Assembly: GCA_034359265.1 (NCBI GenBank) | Contig: CP136891.1 | Location: 66,006,001-66,070,000, forward strand | Length of the DNA: 64,000 nt | Origin: Canna indica | Lineage: Eukaryota > Streptophyta > Magnoliopsida > Zingiberales > Cannaceae | Direction of reading: 5' to 3' | Shown here: one piece after another, positions 35,935-48,732 of the stretch | Numbering within the stretch: position 1 is the first letter of the stretch | Layout: each line of letters begins with the position of its first letter | Notes under the pieces: model-generated | What the model saw: the letters and a program-made list of their open reading frames with translations, nothing else | Told to the model about the DNA's origin: nothing | The model's database searches: none | Made by a program: the position numbers and the translations under genes

Positions 35935-37511
35935 TGTTGGCTTTAGGTTTTCAACCTTAGCCTTAATCTCGGTTTTGATGGTTTTGATGATAACAAACAT
36001 GGAACTAATGATTTCATTGATAATATCTTTCAGGTTTCATATCAACTAGCGTTCGATGTCCTCGATCGGATAAATTAGAGAAATCGCAAAATCGAAAGTA
36101 CATTGATCGTCGCGCTTGGGTTCGTCGCGAAACTTCCCAAAGATCGACAGGTGCACCAAAGTCGCATCGGACGAGCTCAAAGATCACATGGAAAGCTCTC
36201 CGTCATGATGCTCGTTGAAAGTTGGAACCTGGAAATGACACGCGGAAGAAAAAAGCTGAAGAAAATAATCTCAGCCTAAATTCGATCGACCGAATAGGGT
36301 AAGAAATGGGCAGTAGCCCTAGCGGTCGACCGATTGGTCAACCGGACTGAGACTAGCTGCAGACGCAGCTTGAGTCGGTCGATCAATCGATCGACCAAAA
36401 GAGAAATCGCAAGCTTCTTGCGTCTATCGGTCGACCGACCCGGTCGACCGATCGAAGCCCAAAAAGGGTAGTAGGCTTGGCGGTCGACCAGTCGGTTGAC
36501 CGACCTGCGAATAGCCGAAGACGCATATCGCGTCGGTCAATCGAAGATCGCGGATCGCACGATTTGCGTCTGGCGGTCGACCCGTCGATCGACCGACCAG
36601 AGAGAAAATTACGGCGGATGAATGACCGATCGACCGCCGATTCGACCGGACCATCGACCTGGCGTCTGTAACGATCGAAAATAATCCCATTGACGCCCCA
36701 TTTCAGCTGGGGGTATAAATACACCTCATACACATCTTTTAATCTCTCTCTCTCTGACGTTTACAAAAATTATTGAGCATCCAAAAGAGAGATCAAAGCC
36801 TTCCAAGGAGTAATCGTAGCGCGCTCCGTTGCTCTGTTGAGTTCTTCATCAAGCGACGCCTGCTCCTCAACTCGGGCTTCAACTCAAGCTCTACCACTTG
36901 GCGAGTTGGAGGTTTTTGAAGGATTAAAAAAAGCTTTTAATCTTGTCTTATATTGTAGCTCTTTTGATTGTAATTTATATCTTTATTTGAACTGTTTTTA
37001 TTTGGATTTGAGTTTGTAAGACCAGGTATTTGGTCTTGTCGGGTGAAGTGGTATCCTTGGTGAAAAAGGAGTAAAGTCACTCGTGTAATTAAACGTAGTG
37101 TTTACTAGGATTAGTTTAGTTGTCTCTTAGGTAGAGGTGGGAAAGAGCTCTCGGTAGGAAGGCGGGATACTTCCGGGTGTGGAAGTGCCTTCGGTTGGAG
37201 ACCGGAGTCTTTCCGGGGAAAAGTCCTCGTTGTAAGGGAAACTCAAATTAATCTAGTAAAACTAGTTTGGAAATCCTAAGCGGGGTGCTTAGGCAGTGGA
37301 GTAGGCATTGGGGCCGAACCACTATAAATTACTGTGTTTGCATTGATTGATTGATTGCTTCGATTGCTTAATCATTTATCACTTCCGCATACAATCGTTA
37401 AATTGCAAATTGCCTAAACGAACTAAGTAAACATTTAAAAATTGGATTTAGGCTAATCATATTAGTACAGATACTATTCACCCTCCCTCTAGTGTCATCA
37501 TTTCGCCCACA
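35935..37511 (+). mobile_element. 3' LTR of the gag-only element
   Basis: It starts TGTTGGCTTTAGG after the polypurine tract AAAAAGGGGAAG and ends CGCCCACA. It carries the CGATCGACCG block (36375-36650) and shows the uninterrupted site of the CACTA insertion at about 36990. Confidence 0.93.
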
Positions 37512-38506
37512 AACTCATCCTTCACAATCAAGTTTAGTATATGAGCACAACATCACATATGAAAGAACTTGTCACTCAAAATAAATGATCTAAGTTAAAT
37601 CTTTTCTAAAATCCTTAATCATTCTATCAAAACTTCAAAAATAACAACGGCAGTATGGGGAGCAGGCATATAAATGAACCTAAAATATATAATAAAAAAG
37701 TTTAATAATAAAAACCAACTACAATTAATAAAGAAGTTTAATAAATAAACACATAAATGTTACCTCATAAGTCGACTTTGCAAAGTCCAAGAATCATCAA
37801 TATAATGTGTTGTAACGGTCATGTGTCCTTTGTTTTGGTTGCTAGAAGTCCACATATCAGTTGTGATTGAAATCTGACTTTGATTCTTTGATAACAACCT
37901 CATTATTTTTTATCTTTCACCATCATAAATCTTCAAAATGTCACTCTTGACTGTATTGCGAGAAATCACCTTAAACAAGGGTTGCATAGCATTGCAAAAC
38001 TATTTGAAACCAATATGTCCAACTATGGAGATTGGATACACATGAAGTATGATCATCTTAGCAAGAGATTGCCTTACTATTTCTTGATCAAACGAATAAT
38101 TGCCAACCACAACTATTTCACCCGTAACTGATGCACTTGTTTTGAGAAACGATTGTCTTATATCTCGAGTTCTTTGATATTTACAAGTCTTGAAATGAGA
38201 CGACAAATGTGAAGTACCTTGCTTAAGTTCACCTAAAAGCTTTTTGTTACAATAATTGCAAATGGCTTTCCACTTCCCATCTATTTGTTGCCTCTTGAAA
38301 TTATTCCAAACCAGTGAAGTTAATTTTCTTTTAGACGAATCACCTTCATCTAAGCTTGGAGCTTGACTTGCACCTGTCGGATTAGGTGATTCACCTATTA
38401 CCAGTGATTCATCTACCATTGGTGTTGAATTTTCATTGACATTTATGGCCAAGGGAGTGGAAATTTGCTCATTAGATATTCTACATGTAAAAAATACAAT
38501 TAGCAT
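37512..38506 (-). pseudogene. hAT transposase N-terminal part with BED zinc finger
   Basis: The - strand frame starting near 38506 holds a BED-type zinc finger at about 38330-38170: SLVWNNF, then AICNYCNKKL (the two Cys) and TSHLSSHFKTC (the His pair). BED fingers bind transposon ends. The part from 37950 to 37512 continues towards AHILNLIVKDEL, where the frame meets the AACTC duplication and the copia-type insertion. Stops near 38000 and AT-rich intron-like DNA (37520-37740) show decay. Upstream (38510-39900) is the element's leader with GC-rich repeats of the GAGCGATCGGGC kind at 39480-39700. Confidence 0.85.
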
Positions 38507-39961
38507 GTTATTTCATTCTATAGTTAATTAGCACATAATAATATTAAATTTCATAAGTTTAAGCATTAACATGATGCATTAACAGGAATAATTTAAAATG
38601 TGGAATAAACCTGGAAGTAAAAGGTGAAACCTTTCCCTCCTTCCACGTATATTAACTCGGCAGCAAAGAAATTAGCAATTGTTGAATCATGCTGATGCGA
38701 CAGATGACATGGCAGTAGGCCCATAGCATCAGCTAACGTGGCTTGGTAGGCTCATAAAACGATATACACTAATTTGATTCATTTTATAATATTTGGCAAG
38801 TATAACAAAAAGGCAAAGAATTTATGAAGAGGTTTAATAGAACCAAAGCTAGTAAAAATATTTAGCAATGAGGTGATAATGGACATCTAAAAATTTGTAT
38901 AAGAATAGGAAGGAAAGAAACTGAGGAAAATTAAAAGGAATTCAAAATTACATCAGTAGCGGATAGAAGTAAAAAAGTGACCTGAGTTCATCATGCAATA
39001 TGAAAAATAAAGTAACCAACAATGGATGAAAACAAAAAAATTGAACACATGAGATTACAGTTCTAACAATTGTTGATGGATCAGCGAAGAATCATTTTAA
39101 GAGCATGAGGTGAAATGAAACATAATGAGACATATATTGCAACATAAAGAGCATGAGATAGAACAAGGGCAAAGTAACAAAACCAATGAATAATATAAAA
39201 ACTACATCAGTTACGAAAAACTCAAATATCAGTAAGCAATCAGCTTCAGTGCAAGATGTGATATGAAACGTAAACAAACCATCACACTTAGATGCCAAAC
39301 TTGACAGGATAAAATAACATGTAAGGTGGAGTGAAGTATTCTAGAAGTGATTTTAGAATATATATTCCTGCAACAAGAAAGTTGAAGAGGAAAAAAATAA
39401 TAAATACCTTCAAGACTACTCGGGCTTGAAGATGACTTGGAGGCTGCTCGGCCGGAGGTGTAGGTTGACGAGGGACGAGCGATCGAATGAGGAGAGGCGG
39501 GCGCAGCAATGGGCGGACGAGCGATCGATTGAGGAGGGACTGCAGAGAGGCAGTGAGGAGTGATCGAGTGAGGAGGGACTGCAAAGAGGCAGTGATGAGC
39601 GATCGGGCGAATGAGTGATCGGGCTGACCGGCTGACGAGAGACGAGTGAGGAGAGGTGAGCGCAGCAATAGGCGAGAGCGATCGGGCTGACGAGCGACGA
39701 GAGAGGAGATCGAGAGGTGTGCGGCGCGGCATGTAGGTACTGGGTAAAATAGTATATGTATTAAGGGTAAAATAGTAATTTACTAATTCCCACGGGTACG
39801 GGTACTATGATATTCGTACCCGCCACGTTTAATAAACGGGTATGAAAAAATTACCCGTGAAATAACCGCGGGTAGGAAACTACCCCCCAAACCCGTCATA
39901 AATGGGTAAATACTCGCAGGTACCCGCCTAAACGGATAATATTGCCATCCCTAATCAAGTT

Positions 39962-41660
39962 CCAACATCGGTAGGAGTGTCAATTCGGCCATCAGTACAT
40001 GCCCACAAACGACCACTTGGCAACCCCGAAAGACTATCTCTACCAGCACAGCATCGCTCATAGGCGTAGACACCACAAGAGGCAAATCAAGCATAAAGGG
40101 TTTCCCTGATAATTTAGTAGCACATAATGCAGAAACAAAGAAATGCGTAGCACATGGATCAAACAAAACAAAAGCTATAGCGGAACCAACAGTAAGGTTA
40201 CCTGTCACTACTGCCTTGGACGCCTCAGTGCCCTCTCAGTTCAAGGCAAAAACTTGTGCAGCAGGCCTCTCTGAACCACCGGCTCGCTGACCTCCGCCCT
40301 GAGTCTGACCCCTGTGAGCTACAGAACCCACTGATATCGATGCCTTCCCTTTGAACTGATCAGGCTACTAACTACCTCTATCAGGACAATCATTCCTGTA
40401 GTGTCCAACTTGTCCACAACCAAAACATGCCTCTGATCGTCCAAAACAATCTCCCCAGTGCTTCCTGTGACATCGATTACACGGGTGCGGTCAAGGCCTT
40501 CACTGCGAGCCTTTTGTTGACGCCCACGGTCCTAGACCCATGCGGCTTCTGACACTACCTTGTCCTCTGCCCTGCTGTGGATCCACTGATGCACGAGTCT
40601 CCTCTAAGTGAGCTGGTCAACCCCCCGAGTGCTGGTGCCGAAACCTTTTCTTCTAGGGTCCATCATGCCTGTCAGTCGGTACCAATGCCTCCTTCCGGAG
40701 TGCCTCATCCACAACCCGAGCAAAATAAGTGTCCTCCGTGTAATGGATAAGTCTAGTGATCTGCAGCCTCAGCCCCTCAACAAACCTCTTGACCCTGGCG
40801 GTCTTTGTGGCTACCAAAGTGGGATGGTACTTCGAGAGTCGAGTGAACTCCATCTCGTAGTCCATTACTCACACTACCGGTCTGGCGCAGAAGCTTAAAC
40901 TCTTGCACCCACTTATCCCGGACGCTCAACGGCAAGTACCGCTCCATCATAGCAGCTCTGAGCTCCTCCCAAGTAGGGGGTGGTGCACCTGCTGCCCTGC
41001 GGTCCCTCCAGATGTAAGTCAATCCTTTGTTGGTCCTCTCAGCTACAACCTGATCATCCAAGCGATCGCCTGAGAAGAACAACCGAGCTCCACACACAGC
41101 TCATAGCAATCCCCAAGGAAACTGGTGACCTCCGCCTGCTGATCTGTCCCTGTAAACTCTGGTGGCCTGAATTTGACAAAATCTGCATACGTGGGTACTA
41201 CGGGAACTCTAACCACTAGTGCCACTGGCTCGACCACCTCTGGTATCGCGGGTGCTGCCGACACCGATTGCGGCTATTGCCTCAGTTCTTGCTCCCTATG
41301 GAGTGCCTCAATCAGCTCAGCCACTCGGGCCAGAAACTGCACAACCATGGGATCATGTCCCACATCATCCCGGGCCTCCTACGGTCTCCCACGGCCCCGG
41401 CCCCGACCTCGGCCCTTTGTGGAGTTACTGTCACTACCTCTCTATGTGGTATTAAAGGCCAACATCACTCTGGAATCACCAAAAAGAAAATATCATAATT
41501 AGATAATTCAGTTTACCCTTTAATCTTAAAATAAACTAACCACATGTCACGCTGAGGTGCAGACTTAGCCCATTGATCTCATAACACAATCCTGTCGTAT
41601 ACTGACACACTAGCAATGCCCTATACGATAAACAGACTCTAGGTCATAGTTAGACCGAAT
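39962..41660 (-). pseudogene. Gypsy gag-protease of the - strand element
   Basis: Reading leftwards: an Arg-Gly-rich start (about 41430-41390), TYADFVKFRPPEFTG with gag core AEVTSFLGDCYELCVEL (about 41190-41080), WEELRAAMMERYLP, KYHPTLVATKTARVKRFVEG (about 40840-40780), a region with a poor zinc knuckle (about 40430-40380), and a retropepsin-like domain (40208-39962) whose active box is LFDPCATHFF instead of a D[ST]G form. It stops being readable at several places. The frame runs to the hAT insertion at 39961 and resumes at 21227. Confidence 0.88.
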
Positions 41661-41665
41661 CACAT

Positions 41666-41677
41666 GCTCTGATACCA
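41666..41677 (-). other. tRNA-Met primer binding site of the - strand gypsy element
   Basis: GCTCTGATACCA, the complement of TGGTATCAGAGC, lies three bases inside the LTR that begins at 41681. It fixes the element's direction and the 5' LTR. Confidence 0.93.
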
Positions 41678-41680
41678 CAT

Positions 41681-42751
41681 TGTCACGCCCCGTCCTAGGG
41701 TCACTTGATCGGCCAGGGTAAATGTGCCCCAGCCTACCTCACTGGTCAAGCTCTGCAAAAAAGTAGAAAATAAACAAGGGTGAGTCCAAAGGAACTCAGT
41801 GAGCGGTTCTACCAACCCCCACCACTAAACCAACCACAAGGTAATGAACATATATGCATATATACACCTGTCTCATTTAGGGAGATCGCCAAACTGGTGG
41901 TATGGCTAACTAACAGGCCACTTGGCCATCTCATGCTCAAAGGCAAACCTATTCACATGACAGTGAATACACAACAGGCTTAACTGCCTACCCATGCTGT
42001 AAGGCATGCAACTCACCCACAAGGGTTATGAGGATAATCGAGTTTTACCCGACCGAACTTGTCTCATAACATACCCTTAAAGAATAAATACAGGAATAAT
42101 CGGGATTCACCCATCCGAACTTATTCTAAATAGAGAAGGGAATAATCGAGACTCTTCCCATCGAAACTTATTCCAAATAGAGACGAAATAATTGGGATTC
42201 GCTCATCCGAACTTATTTCAAGTAGAGACGGAAATAATCGGGATTCACTCATCCGAACTTATTCCAAATAGAGACTAAAATAATCAGGATTCGCCCATCT
42301 GAACTTATTTCTTTTTAAACATAGGTTAGGATTTACCCATTCAACCCTCCGAGCTCAAGCCTGCAAACCGGCTCCTACCCGAGCCTCCCCGCCATTTGTG
42401 AAATACTTGGCACCGAGAAGACCTAAGTCAAGTGTCATCCACGGTGTTCTTACTGGGAAAATGCCGCTACACACTACGCTCGACCCCGACGCCCCAGACC
42501 CGCAATATCAATAGCCCATGAGGTTTTGTTTCATGCAATTAAATTCTTTTGTTGGCTCTTTAACAGTTTATTCTGCCCCTTAAATTTTAATACTATAATT
42601 AAAATTTAAATTCAGGAAATTTGGTTTTGTTTTCAGCCTACTATTTGAGCCCAATTTTGGTGTACCCAAGCCGAATTTGGTTTCCATAGTGTGTCCTATG
42701 GTTTCAGACTATGCTTTCTGATTAAAATGATAGGTTATACGACTATATTCA
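41681..42751 (-). mobile_element. 5' LTR of the - strand gypsy element, first piece
   Basis: It starts TGTCACGCCCCGTCC and matches 10444-11860 closely. It breaks at GACTATATTCA (42741-42751), where the + copy begins. The remainder is at about 50197-50638. Confidence 0.9.
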
Positions 42752-45247
42752 TGTAATATCCGAGATAGTATGGTAATTTTTATTATTTATCTTTGCTAGT
42801 CTAGCGAGCTGATTCAAGGTCGAGCTGAATCGAGTCATGATCCGGTGCGAGCTTGAAAGCTCGGGTAAGTAGAAATATGAATTATGCATTTTCCATTTTT
42901 TCTTAGATAAATTTATTTAATTGTTTTAATGCATGTACTTGAGCATAATGATGATGTTCGGGTTGAGGGGTTAGCGGGTTTAGACCCGAGCTTGAGGCGA
43001 ATGCAGGTTTAGCATTAGGTTAGGGTAGGGAGGGGATTATAACCCCACCCCACCCCCCCCCCCCCCCCCTCTCATGAGGCTATGTGGCTCCTAATTGAGC
43101 CGCATAAGCCAAGAGAAATAGAAGGGGAGCCGCCCCCGCCCCCCTTGTTGAAGCCGCCACCTCCCCCTCTTGAAGAAGCCAAGTCGCAGCCGAGTCACCT
43201 TCCTCTCTCTTCCTCTCTCTAGGAGCCGCCGGCTCTTGGTGGAGCCGAGCCGCCGCCGTGCGATGTGGTCGGGATTCGAAAGCCACCGATTGGGAAATTT
43301 TCTCTCTTTTCTTCTTCCCAATCATGTAAGTGGATCTTCCCTCCCCCTTTTCTTGAATTTTCTTGTGTTCTTGAGTTGTTGTTGGAGATTGAGAAATTCT
43401 TGTCGAATTTTCCATTGGTTCTTGAAGTTTTGTTATCGTTTTCACGTATTGCCATGAAAGAGGAGCCCGAAGACCCCTTTTGTGGTGCGGCAGCCCTAGG
43501 ACTACCCTAGGGAGGCTCGGCCAAGGAGGGAGACGGGTTGCCCTCAAGGTGTTCGTTAAAATGCCTAAGAGAAGTTCTTGATGTTTTTGGAGATCTAGGG
43601 CTTTGGATTAATTATTTTAATTAAGTTCCTATGATGCCAATGCATGATTTGTATCTAGATATAAAATTTCAGTATATGAATCTATGTTTTGCATGTGAAA
43701 AGATTAAATCTTGATGTCATGTATGTTCATGTTTGGGATTCTTGGTTTGAAGCTTGACTCTTAATTTAAAGATGATGTGGATGCATGTTAAATCTTGATT
43801 AGGAATTATGATTTAATTTTTCTATGATTTATCTTGATGTTATAAATCTGTTGTGGTGGTAATTTAGGATTTAATTACTGTGATTTTCGAATTAATTATC
43901 TTGACATGTTGAAAACTCAAACTTGTTGGAATTTCATGTTGAAATTGTTAATTCAAGGCTGATTTTGTAATCTCTGTTGAGATACGTATAGTTTACTGAA
44001 CCTAGTCGTGTAACCTATCATTTTAATCAGAAAATATAGTTTGGAATAATAGGACACACATTGAAAAACAGATTCGGCTTGGGTGAACCAGTTTTGGGCT
44101 CGATAGTAAACTAAAAATAAAACCCCTAAAACAAAACCCTAATTTCGGCAAATGGAAATTTTAATTGTAGAATTAATATTTAAGGGGCAGCATAATATGT
44201 TAAAGCCAACAAAATAATTTATCTGCATGAAATAAAATCTCATGGGTTGATGATATTATGGGTCTAGGTGTTGCGGCATTTCCCAATAAAGACACTCCTA
44301 AGACACCATAGGAGACACTTGACTTAGGTCTTGTTAGCGCCATATTTTATGAAAGGCAGAGAGAGTCGGATAAGAGCCGAATTGCGGGCTTGACTCGAAA
44401 GGTTGGATGGTTAATCCCAAACCTGTGTTTATGGAATAAGTTTGGATGGGCGAATCCCGATTATTTAAGGAACAAGTTCGGATGGGCGAATCTCGATTGT
44501 TTCCAAGTTTCTTTATTTTAAGGAAAAAGTTTGAATGGGTGAATCTTGATTATTCCTGCGCTATCTTAAAGGGTATGATTACAATATAAGCTCGTATGGG
44601 TCAATCCTGATTATTCTCATAACCCTTGAGTGTGATTTGTTGCCTTAGGGCACAGGTGGCCGAGGCCTGTTGTACTTCACTGCTAAGTGAATTGGTTTGC
44701 CTTTGTTGTATTATCTCTGTATGAGACAGGTGCATCTATTAATATATCTCTGTGGTTAGTTTTTATAGTGGGAGTTGGTAGAACCGCTCACTAAGTTCTT
44801 TTGAACTCACCCGTTGTTTATTTTTGTTTTCTTTACAGAGTCTGACCAGTGAGGTGGGCTGGAGCACTTGGCACAGTTGGAGGGCGGAGAAGCCACATTG
44901 ATCTCATAGCAATCCTAGTTAGTGGCCATAGTCGAGTCTTTGATAGATTTGTTATGTACTTGTGTTTTTGTATTTTGGAATTGTAGTCCCTTGGGGACAT
45001 TTATGTCTTTCATTCAGATTTCACTTGTTAAAGAAAACTATTGAATTTTGATTTACATATTTCCGCACTTTATACATTTTGCTAAAAAATTTACTTCTTA
45101 AATGTAATCTATTTTGGTTTCACGTTCATAATAATTTGTTATTCTTTCCGTTATAATTTATTATGTGTTGGCATGTGCATGGGATAGGTTGCGGGGTATA
45201 GGCACGTATACCCGGCCAGTCAAGTGACCCTAAATTGTGGTGTAACA
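42752..45247 (+). mobile_element. 5' LTR of the + strand gypsy copy
   Basis: Complete: TGTAATATCC to GGTGTAACA. It contains a C tract of about 18 (about 43050-43069) in GC-rich DNA with chance ORFs (43080-43550), and the inverted form of the ~47-bp array (44410-44600, GGATGGGCGAATCCCGATTA). Confidence 0.9.
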
Positions 45248-45250
45248 ATG

Positions 45251-45262
45251 TGGTATCAGAGC
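45251..45262 (+). other. tRNA-Met primer binding site
   Basis: A perfect TGGTATCAGAGC, three bases after the LTR end at 45247. Confidence 0.95.
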
Positions 45263-45501
45263 ATGTGGTTCGGTCTGACTACGACCTAGAGTTTGTTTAC
45301 CGTATAGGGCATTGCTAGCGTCTTAGTATACGGTAGGATTGTGTTATGAGATCAATGGGCTAAGTCTGCAACTCAGCGCGACTTCTGGTTAAGTTTACTT
45401 AAAGATTTAAGGGTGAATTAAGTTATCTAATCTATTGTTTTCTTTCTGGCAATTCTAGATTGATAGAGGCTTTTAATGCCGCATGGAGCGGTAGTGGCAA
45501 T

Positions 45502-46922
45502 TGTTGGCTTAAGGGTCTCTCTTAAGCCTCGATCTTTATTTTGAAGATAACAAACAAGTATTTAATCCATGTGTGAAGTTTTAAGTTCAGGTTGAGGTTG
45601 CGATAAACATGCCAAGTTCGCTCAAACGAAACGAAAGAAAAGATCGTCAAAGAAACGGAAGAAGAAAACGTCAAAGAAAGGCTCGGGCTTAAATCAAGTA
45701 GAAATCATGTAATATACCCCTAGGATAATTTTATCCCAAGCCAAAATATAAAGTTATCCAAGTTGAAATTTGGTAACTAGACTCATAAAAAAGGCATGTA
45801 ACAAAATCAAGTAGAAGTCAGCCTCAGCCAGAGTTCGGTCAACCGGTCGATCGACCAAACAAGGCAGTATCTTTGGCAGTAGCCAATTCGATCGATCGAT
45901 CGATCGACCGAATGTTATGAAAATATGGCAGTAGCCATTCGGTCAACCTGTCGGTCGACCGAAGTTGGTGAAGAAATCACAGAGGGCTGCGTCGATCGAT
46001 CGACCGAAGCCAAAAATTGGCATAATGCTCATCGGTCGATCAGATTAGAGATCATAAGTCGCGCGGCCTTGGCTCCACCGATTCGGTCGACCAAATGTGG
46101 GATCGATAGAGTTGCGATAGTCGGTCAACCGAACACTCACATAAAGCTAGCGGTCGCATTGGCGGTCGATCGACGATCGACCGGCAAGCAACCGAATTGC
46201 GTCAACGGCTATTTTTTTGCCCGTTGAATGTTCCTTTCGGCTGAGGGGTTATAAAATACCCCTCACCTAACTTCTTTAATCCTTCTTAGAGATTTCATTG
46301 AGCATTAAAGAAGTGATTTGAGCCTTCATAAAGATTGAATTGCTGCGCGCCCTTTGCTTCCGTCGACAACACTTTGCAAGCGCCTGCTTTCCTCAACTCT
46401 TCTGCAACTCCAAGAGTCATCTGTCTGCACGTTGGAGTCCTGAAGGCTTGGGAAAGGAGCTTTGGTTCATCTTTAAATTCTTAAGCTCTTTCCATTGTAT
46501 TTGAAGTTTATTTGAAACTTGTTCTTTCCATCTGTAATAGCTGCTAGGTGTGCTAGGGAAATACTTAGGGAAAACTTTGTAGAATTGTGTTTTGCCTAGG
46601 TGAATAGGATTGAGATGTTCTCAAAGTGGTGAGTAGAGTATCCTCAGTGTATTCAAAGGGAAATATAATCTCTATAAAGTAGTGGTTAGAAATCCTTGGT
46701 GAGGAGCCAAGGTAGTGCAGTAGGCAGTTGGCCGAACCACTATAATTATTCTTGTTTGCATTGCTTTCTTGTTTGTCTATCATTGTCATTAATATTTGAT
46801 CACGTCTACAGTTAAGAAATACTTGCACTTAAGTTAAGTTAAAATTGAGTAAAAAGAAAAATATAGAAAAAAGGGGACAGACACTATTCACCCCCTCTTC
46901 TAGTGTCGAGTTTCACACAACA
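45502..46922 (+). mobile_element. Solo copia-type LTR in gag of the + gypsy copy
   Basis: 1421 bp, TGTTGGCTTAAGG to CACACAACA, with a perfect target duplication GCAAT (45497-45501 and 46923-46927). It is related to the LTRs of the 23905-37511 element (shared TTTTGAAGATAACAAAC-type start, CACTATTCACCCCC end and CGATCGATCG block at 45840-46190) but clearly a different subfamily. It splits the start of gag. Confidence 0.93.
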
Positions 46923-46927
46923 GCAAT

Positions 46928-48720
46928 AACTCCACAAAGCGCCGAGGTCGGGGCCGAGGTTGTGGAAGACCACTGCAGACCCGGGAAGATGTGGGACAGG
47001 ATCATATGGTTGTGCAGTTGCAAGCCCGAGTGGCTGAGCTGACTAAGGCACTCTGTAGGTAGCAAGAATTGAGGCAACAACCGCAATCGGTACCGGCAAC
47101 ACCCGCAGTACCAGAGGTGGTCGAGCCAGTAGAACCAGTGGTTAGAGTTCCCGGAGCACCCACATATGCAGATTTTGTCAAATTCAGGCCACCGGAGTTT
47201 ACAATGACAGATCAGTAGGTGGAGGTCACCAGTTTCCTTGGGGATTGCTATGAGCTGTGCATGGAGCTCGGTTATTTTTCTGAGATGATCGCTCGGATGA
47301 TCAGGTTGCAGCTGAGAGGGCCAGCCAAGGATTGGCTTCACACCTGGAGGGACCGCAGAGCAGCAGATGCACCACCCCCTACTTGGGAGGAGTTCAGAGC
47401 TACTATGGTGGAGAAGTACCTGTTGTTGAGCGTCCGGGATAGGCGGGCGAAAGAATTCGAGCTATTGCGCCAGACCGACAGTATGATAGTAATGGACTAT
47501 GAGATTGAGCTCACCCGACTTTCGAAGTACCATCCCACTTTGGTAGCCACAGAGACCGCTAGGTTCAAAAGGTTTGTTGAAGGGTTGAGGCCGCAGATCG
47601 CCAAACTTATCCAGTACACGGAGGACACTTCTTTTGCTCAGGTTATAGATAAGGCGCTCTGGAATGAGGCATTGGTATCGACTGACAAGCATGATGGACC
47701 CCAGAAGAAAAAGTTTCGGCCCCAGCACTCGGGGGGTCGGCCAGCTCACTCTGAGGGGACTCACACGACAGCAGATCCACAGCGGGGCGAAGGTCATAAC
47801 AGTTCCAGAGGCCGCATGGGCTCAGGGCCGGGGGCATTATCAGGACGTTCGCAGTGGAGGCCTGAGCCGCAACCGTGTAACCGATATCACAGGAAGCACC
47901 GGGGAGCTTGCTGGGGACGTTCAGAGGTAAGTTATAGCTGTGGGCAAGCTGGACACTTCAAGAAGGATTGTCCCGGCAAAGGCAGTCAGCAGCGTAATCA
48001 GACCATAGGGAAGGCACCGATGTTAGTAGGTTTTGTGGCTCAGAGGGGTCAGATTCAGGGAGGAGGTCAGCGAGCTGCTGGTTCGGAGAGGCCCGTTGCG
48101 CTGGTGTTTGCTTTGAACCAAGATGGCGCTAAGGCATCCAGGGCAGTAGTGTCATGTAACCTTGTTGTTGGTTCTGCTATTGCTTATGTTTTGTTTGATC
48201 CAGGTGATGCACATTCTTTTGTATCTGCATTGTTTGCTGCTAAGTTGTCGAGGAAACCCTCTATGCTTGATTTGCCTCTTGTGGTGTCTACACCTATGGG
48301 CGATTTTGTGCTGGCAGAGATAGACTTTCGAGGCTACGAGGTGGTCATTTGTGGACATGTGCTGATGGCCGAATTGACACTCCTACCGATGTTGGAGCTT
48401 GATGTGATTTTGAGTATGGACTAGTTGATGGATCATTTCGCCTCAGTGGACTGCAGGGCTAAGACTGTGACCTTTAGTAAGCTCGGATTGCCCCAATTTA
48501 CCTTCTAGTGTGAGGGAAAGGGGGATTCGTTGGTGGTCATTTCAGCTCTCAAGTCTCGGAAGCTACTTCTAAGCGGTATCTGTGGCATAGGAGAGCGAAG
48601 GTGCGGCTAGAGGCATTGAGGGAACATTAGTGGTATGCAAGTTCTCTAATGTTTTCCCATAGGAGTTGCTAGGTTTACCCCTAGAGAGAGAGATCGAGTT
48701 TTGTATTGATTTGCAGCCTG
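46928..48720 (+). pseudogene. Gypsy gag-protease of the + copy
   Basis: The longest open part is 47219-48424. Gag core VTSFLGDCYELCMEL (about 47225-47270), WEEFRATMVEKYLLLSV, KYHPTLVATETARFKRFVEG (47527-47586), a Gln/Gly-rich linker, a zinc knuckle with Ser for the first Cys (SYSCGQAGHFKKDC, 47933-47974), then a retropepsin-like domain with active box LFDPGDAHSF (about 48187-48220) and LLPMLELDVIL. Stops at about 47217 and at 48422-48424 sit where the - strand copy has Gln and Trp-like positions. Reading is lost at about 48490 and the element is cut at 48725, before the RT. Confidence 0.9.
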
Positions 48721-48732
48721 GGGTTTACCCCT

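Larger units (their letters stand above)
23905..37511 (+). mobile_element. Gag-only copia-type LTR element (large non-autonomous)
   Basis: 5' LTR 23905-31167 (interrupted by the CACTA element, about 1.56 kb without it), primer site at about 31170-31182 (AGTATCAGAAC, a variant of the tRNA-Met type), gag at 31235-32668, non-coding filler 32670-35920, polypurine tract 35921-35932 (AAAAAGGGGAAG), 3' LTR 35935-37511 (1577 bp). A perfect target duplication AACTC lies at 23900-23904 and 37512-37516. No protease, integrase or RT is recognisable, so it must have used enzymes from a related element. By eye the first ~220 LTR bases differ at about 15 positions, mostly transitions. The gag type suggests copia, perhaps SIRE-like. 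Confidence 0.92.
21228..39953 (-). mobile_element. hAT DNA transposon inserted in gypsy pol
   Basis: The ends are TAGGGATGTCAA (21228) and, on the other strand, TAGGGATGGCAA (from 39953), an inverted repeat with 11 of 12 positions equal. A perfect 8-bp target duplication ATCAAGTT (21220-21227 and 39954-39961), the hAT length, falls inside the gypsy sequence coding ELDVI. Its transposase is on the - strand in pieces at 38506-38000, 37950-37512, 23904-23190 and 21847-21500. Removing the solo LTR (21853-23184) and the copia-type element (23905-37511) leaves about 3.8 kb, a normal hAT size. Both termini carry GGGTA/CGGGTAC-rich subterminal DNA. Confidence 0.95.

Noticed and set aside
43080..43550. 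155-codon - strand ORF and its neighbours
   Set aside because: Part of the 5' LTR of the + gypsy copy next to a C tract. The matching part of the other LTR lacks an equivalent frame.
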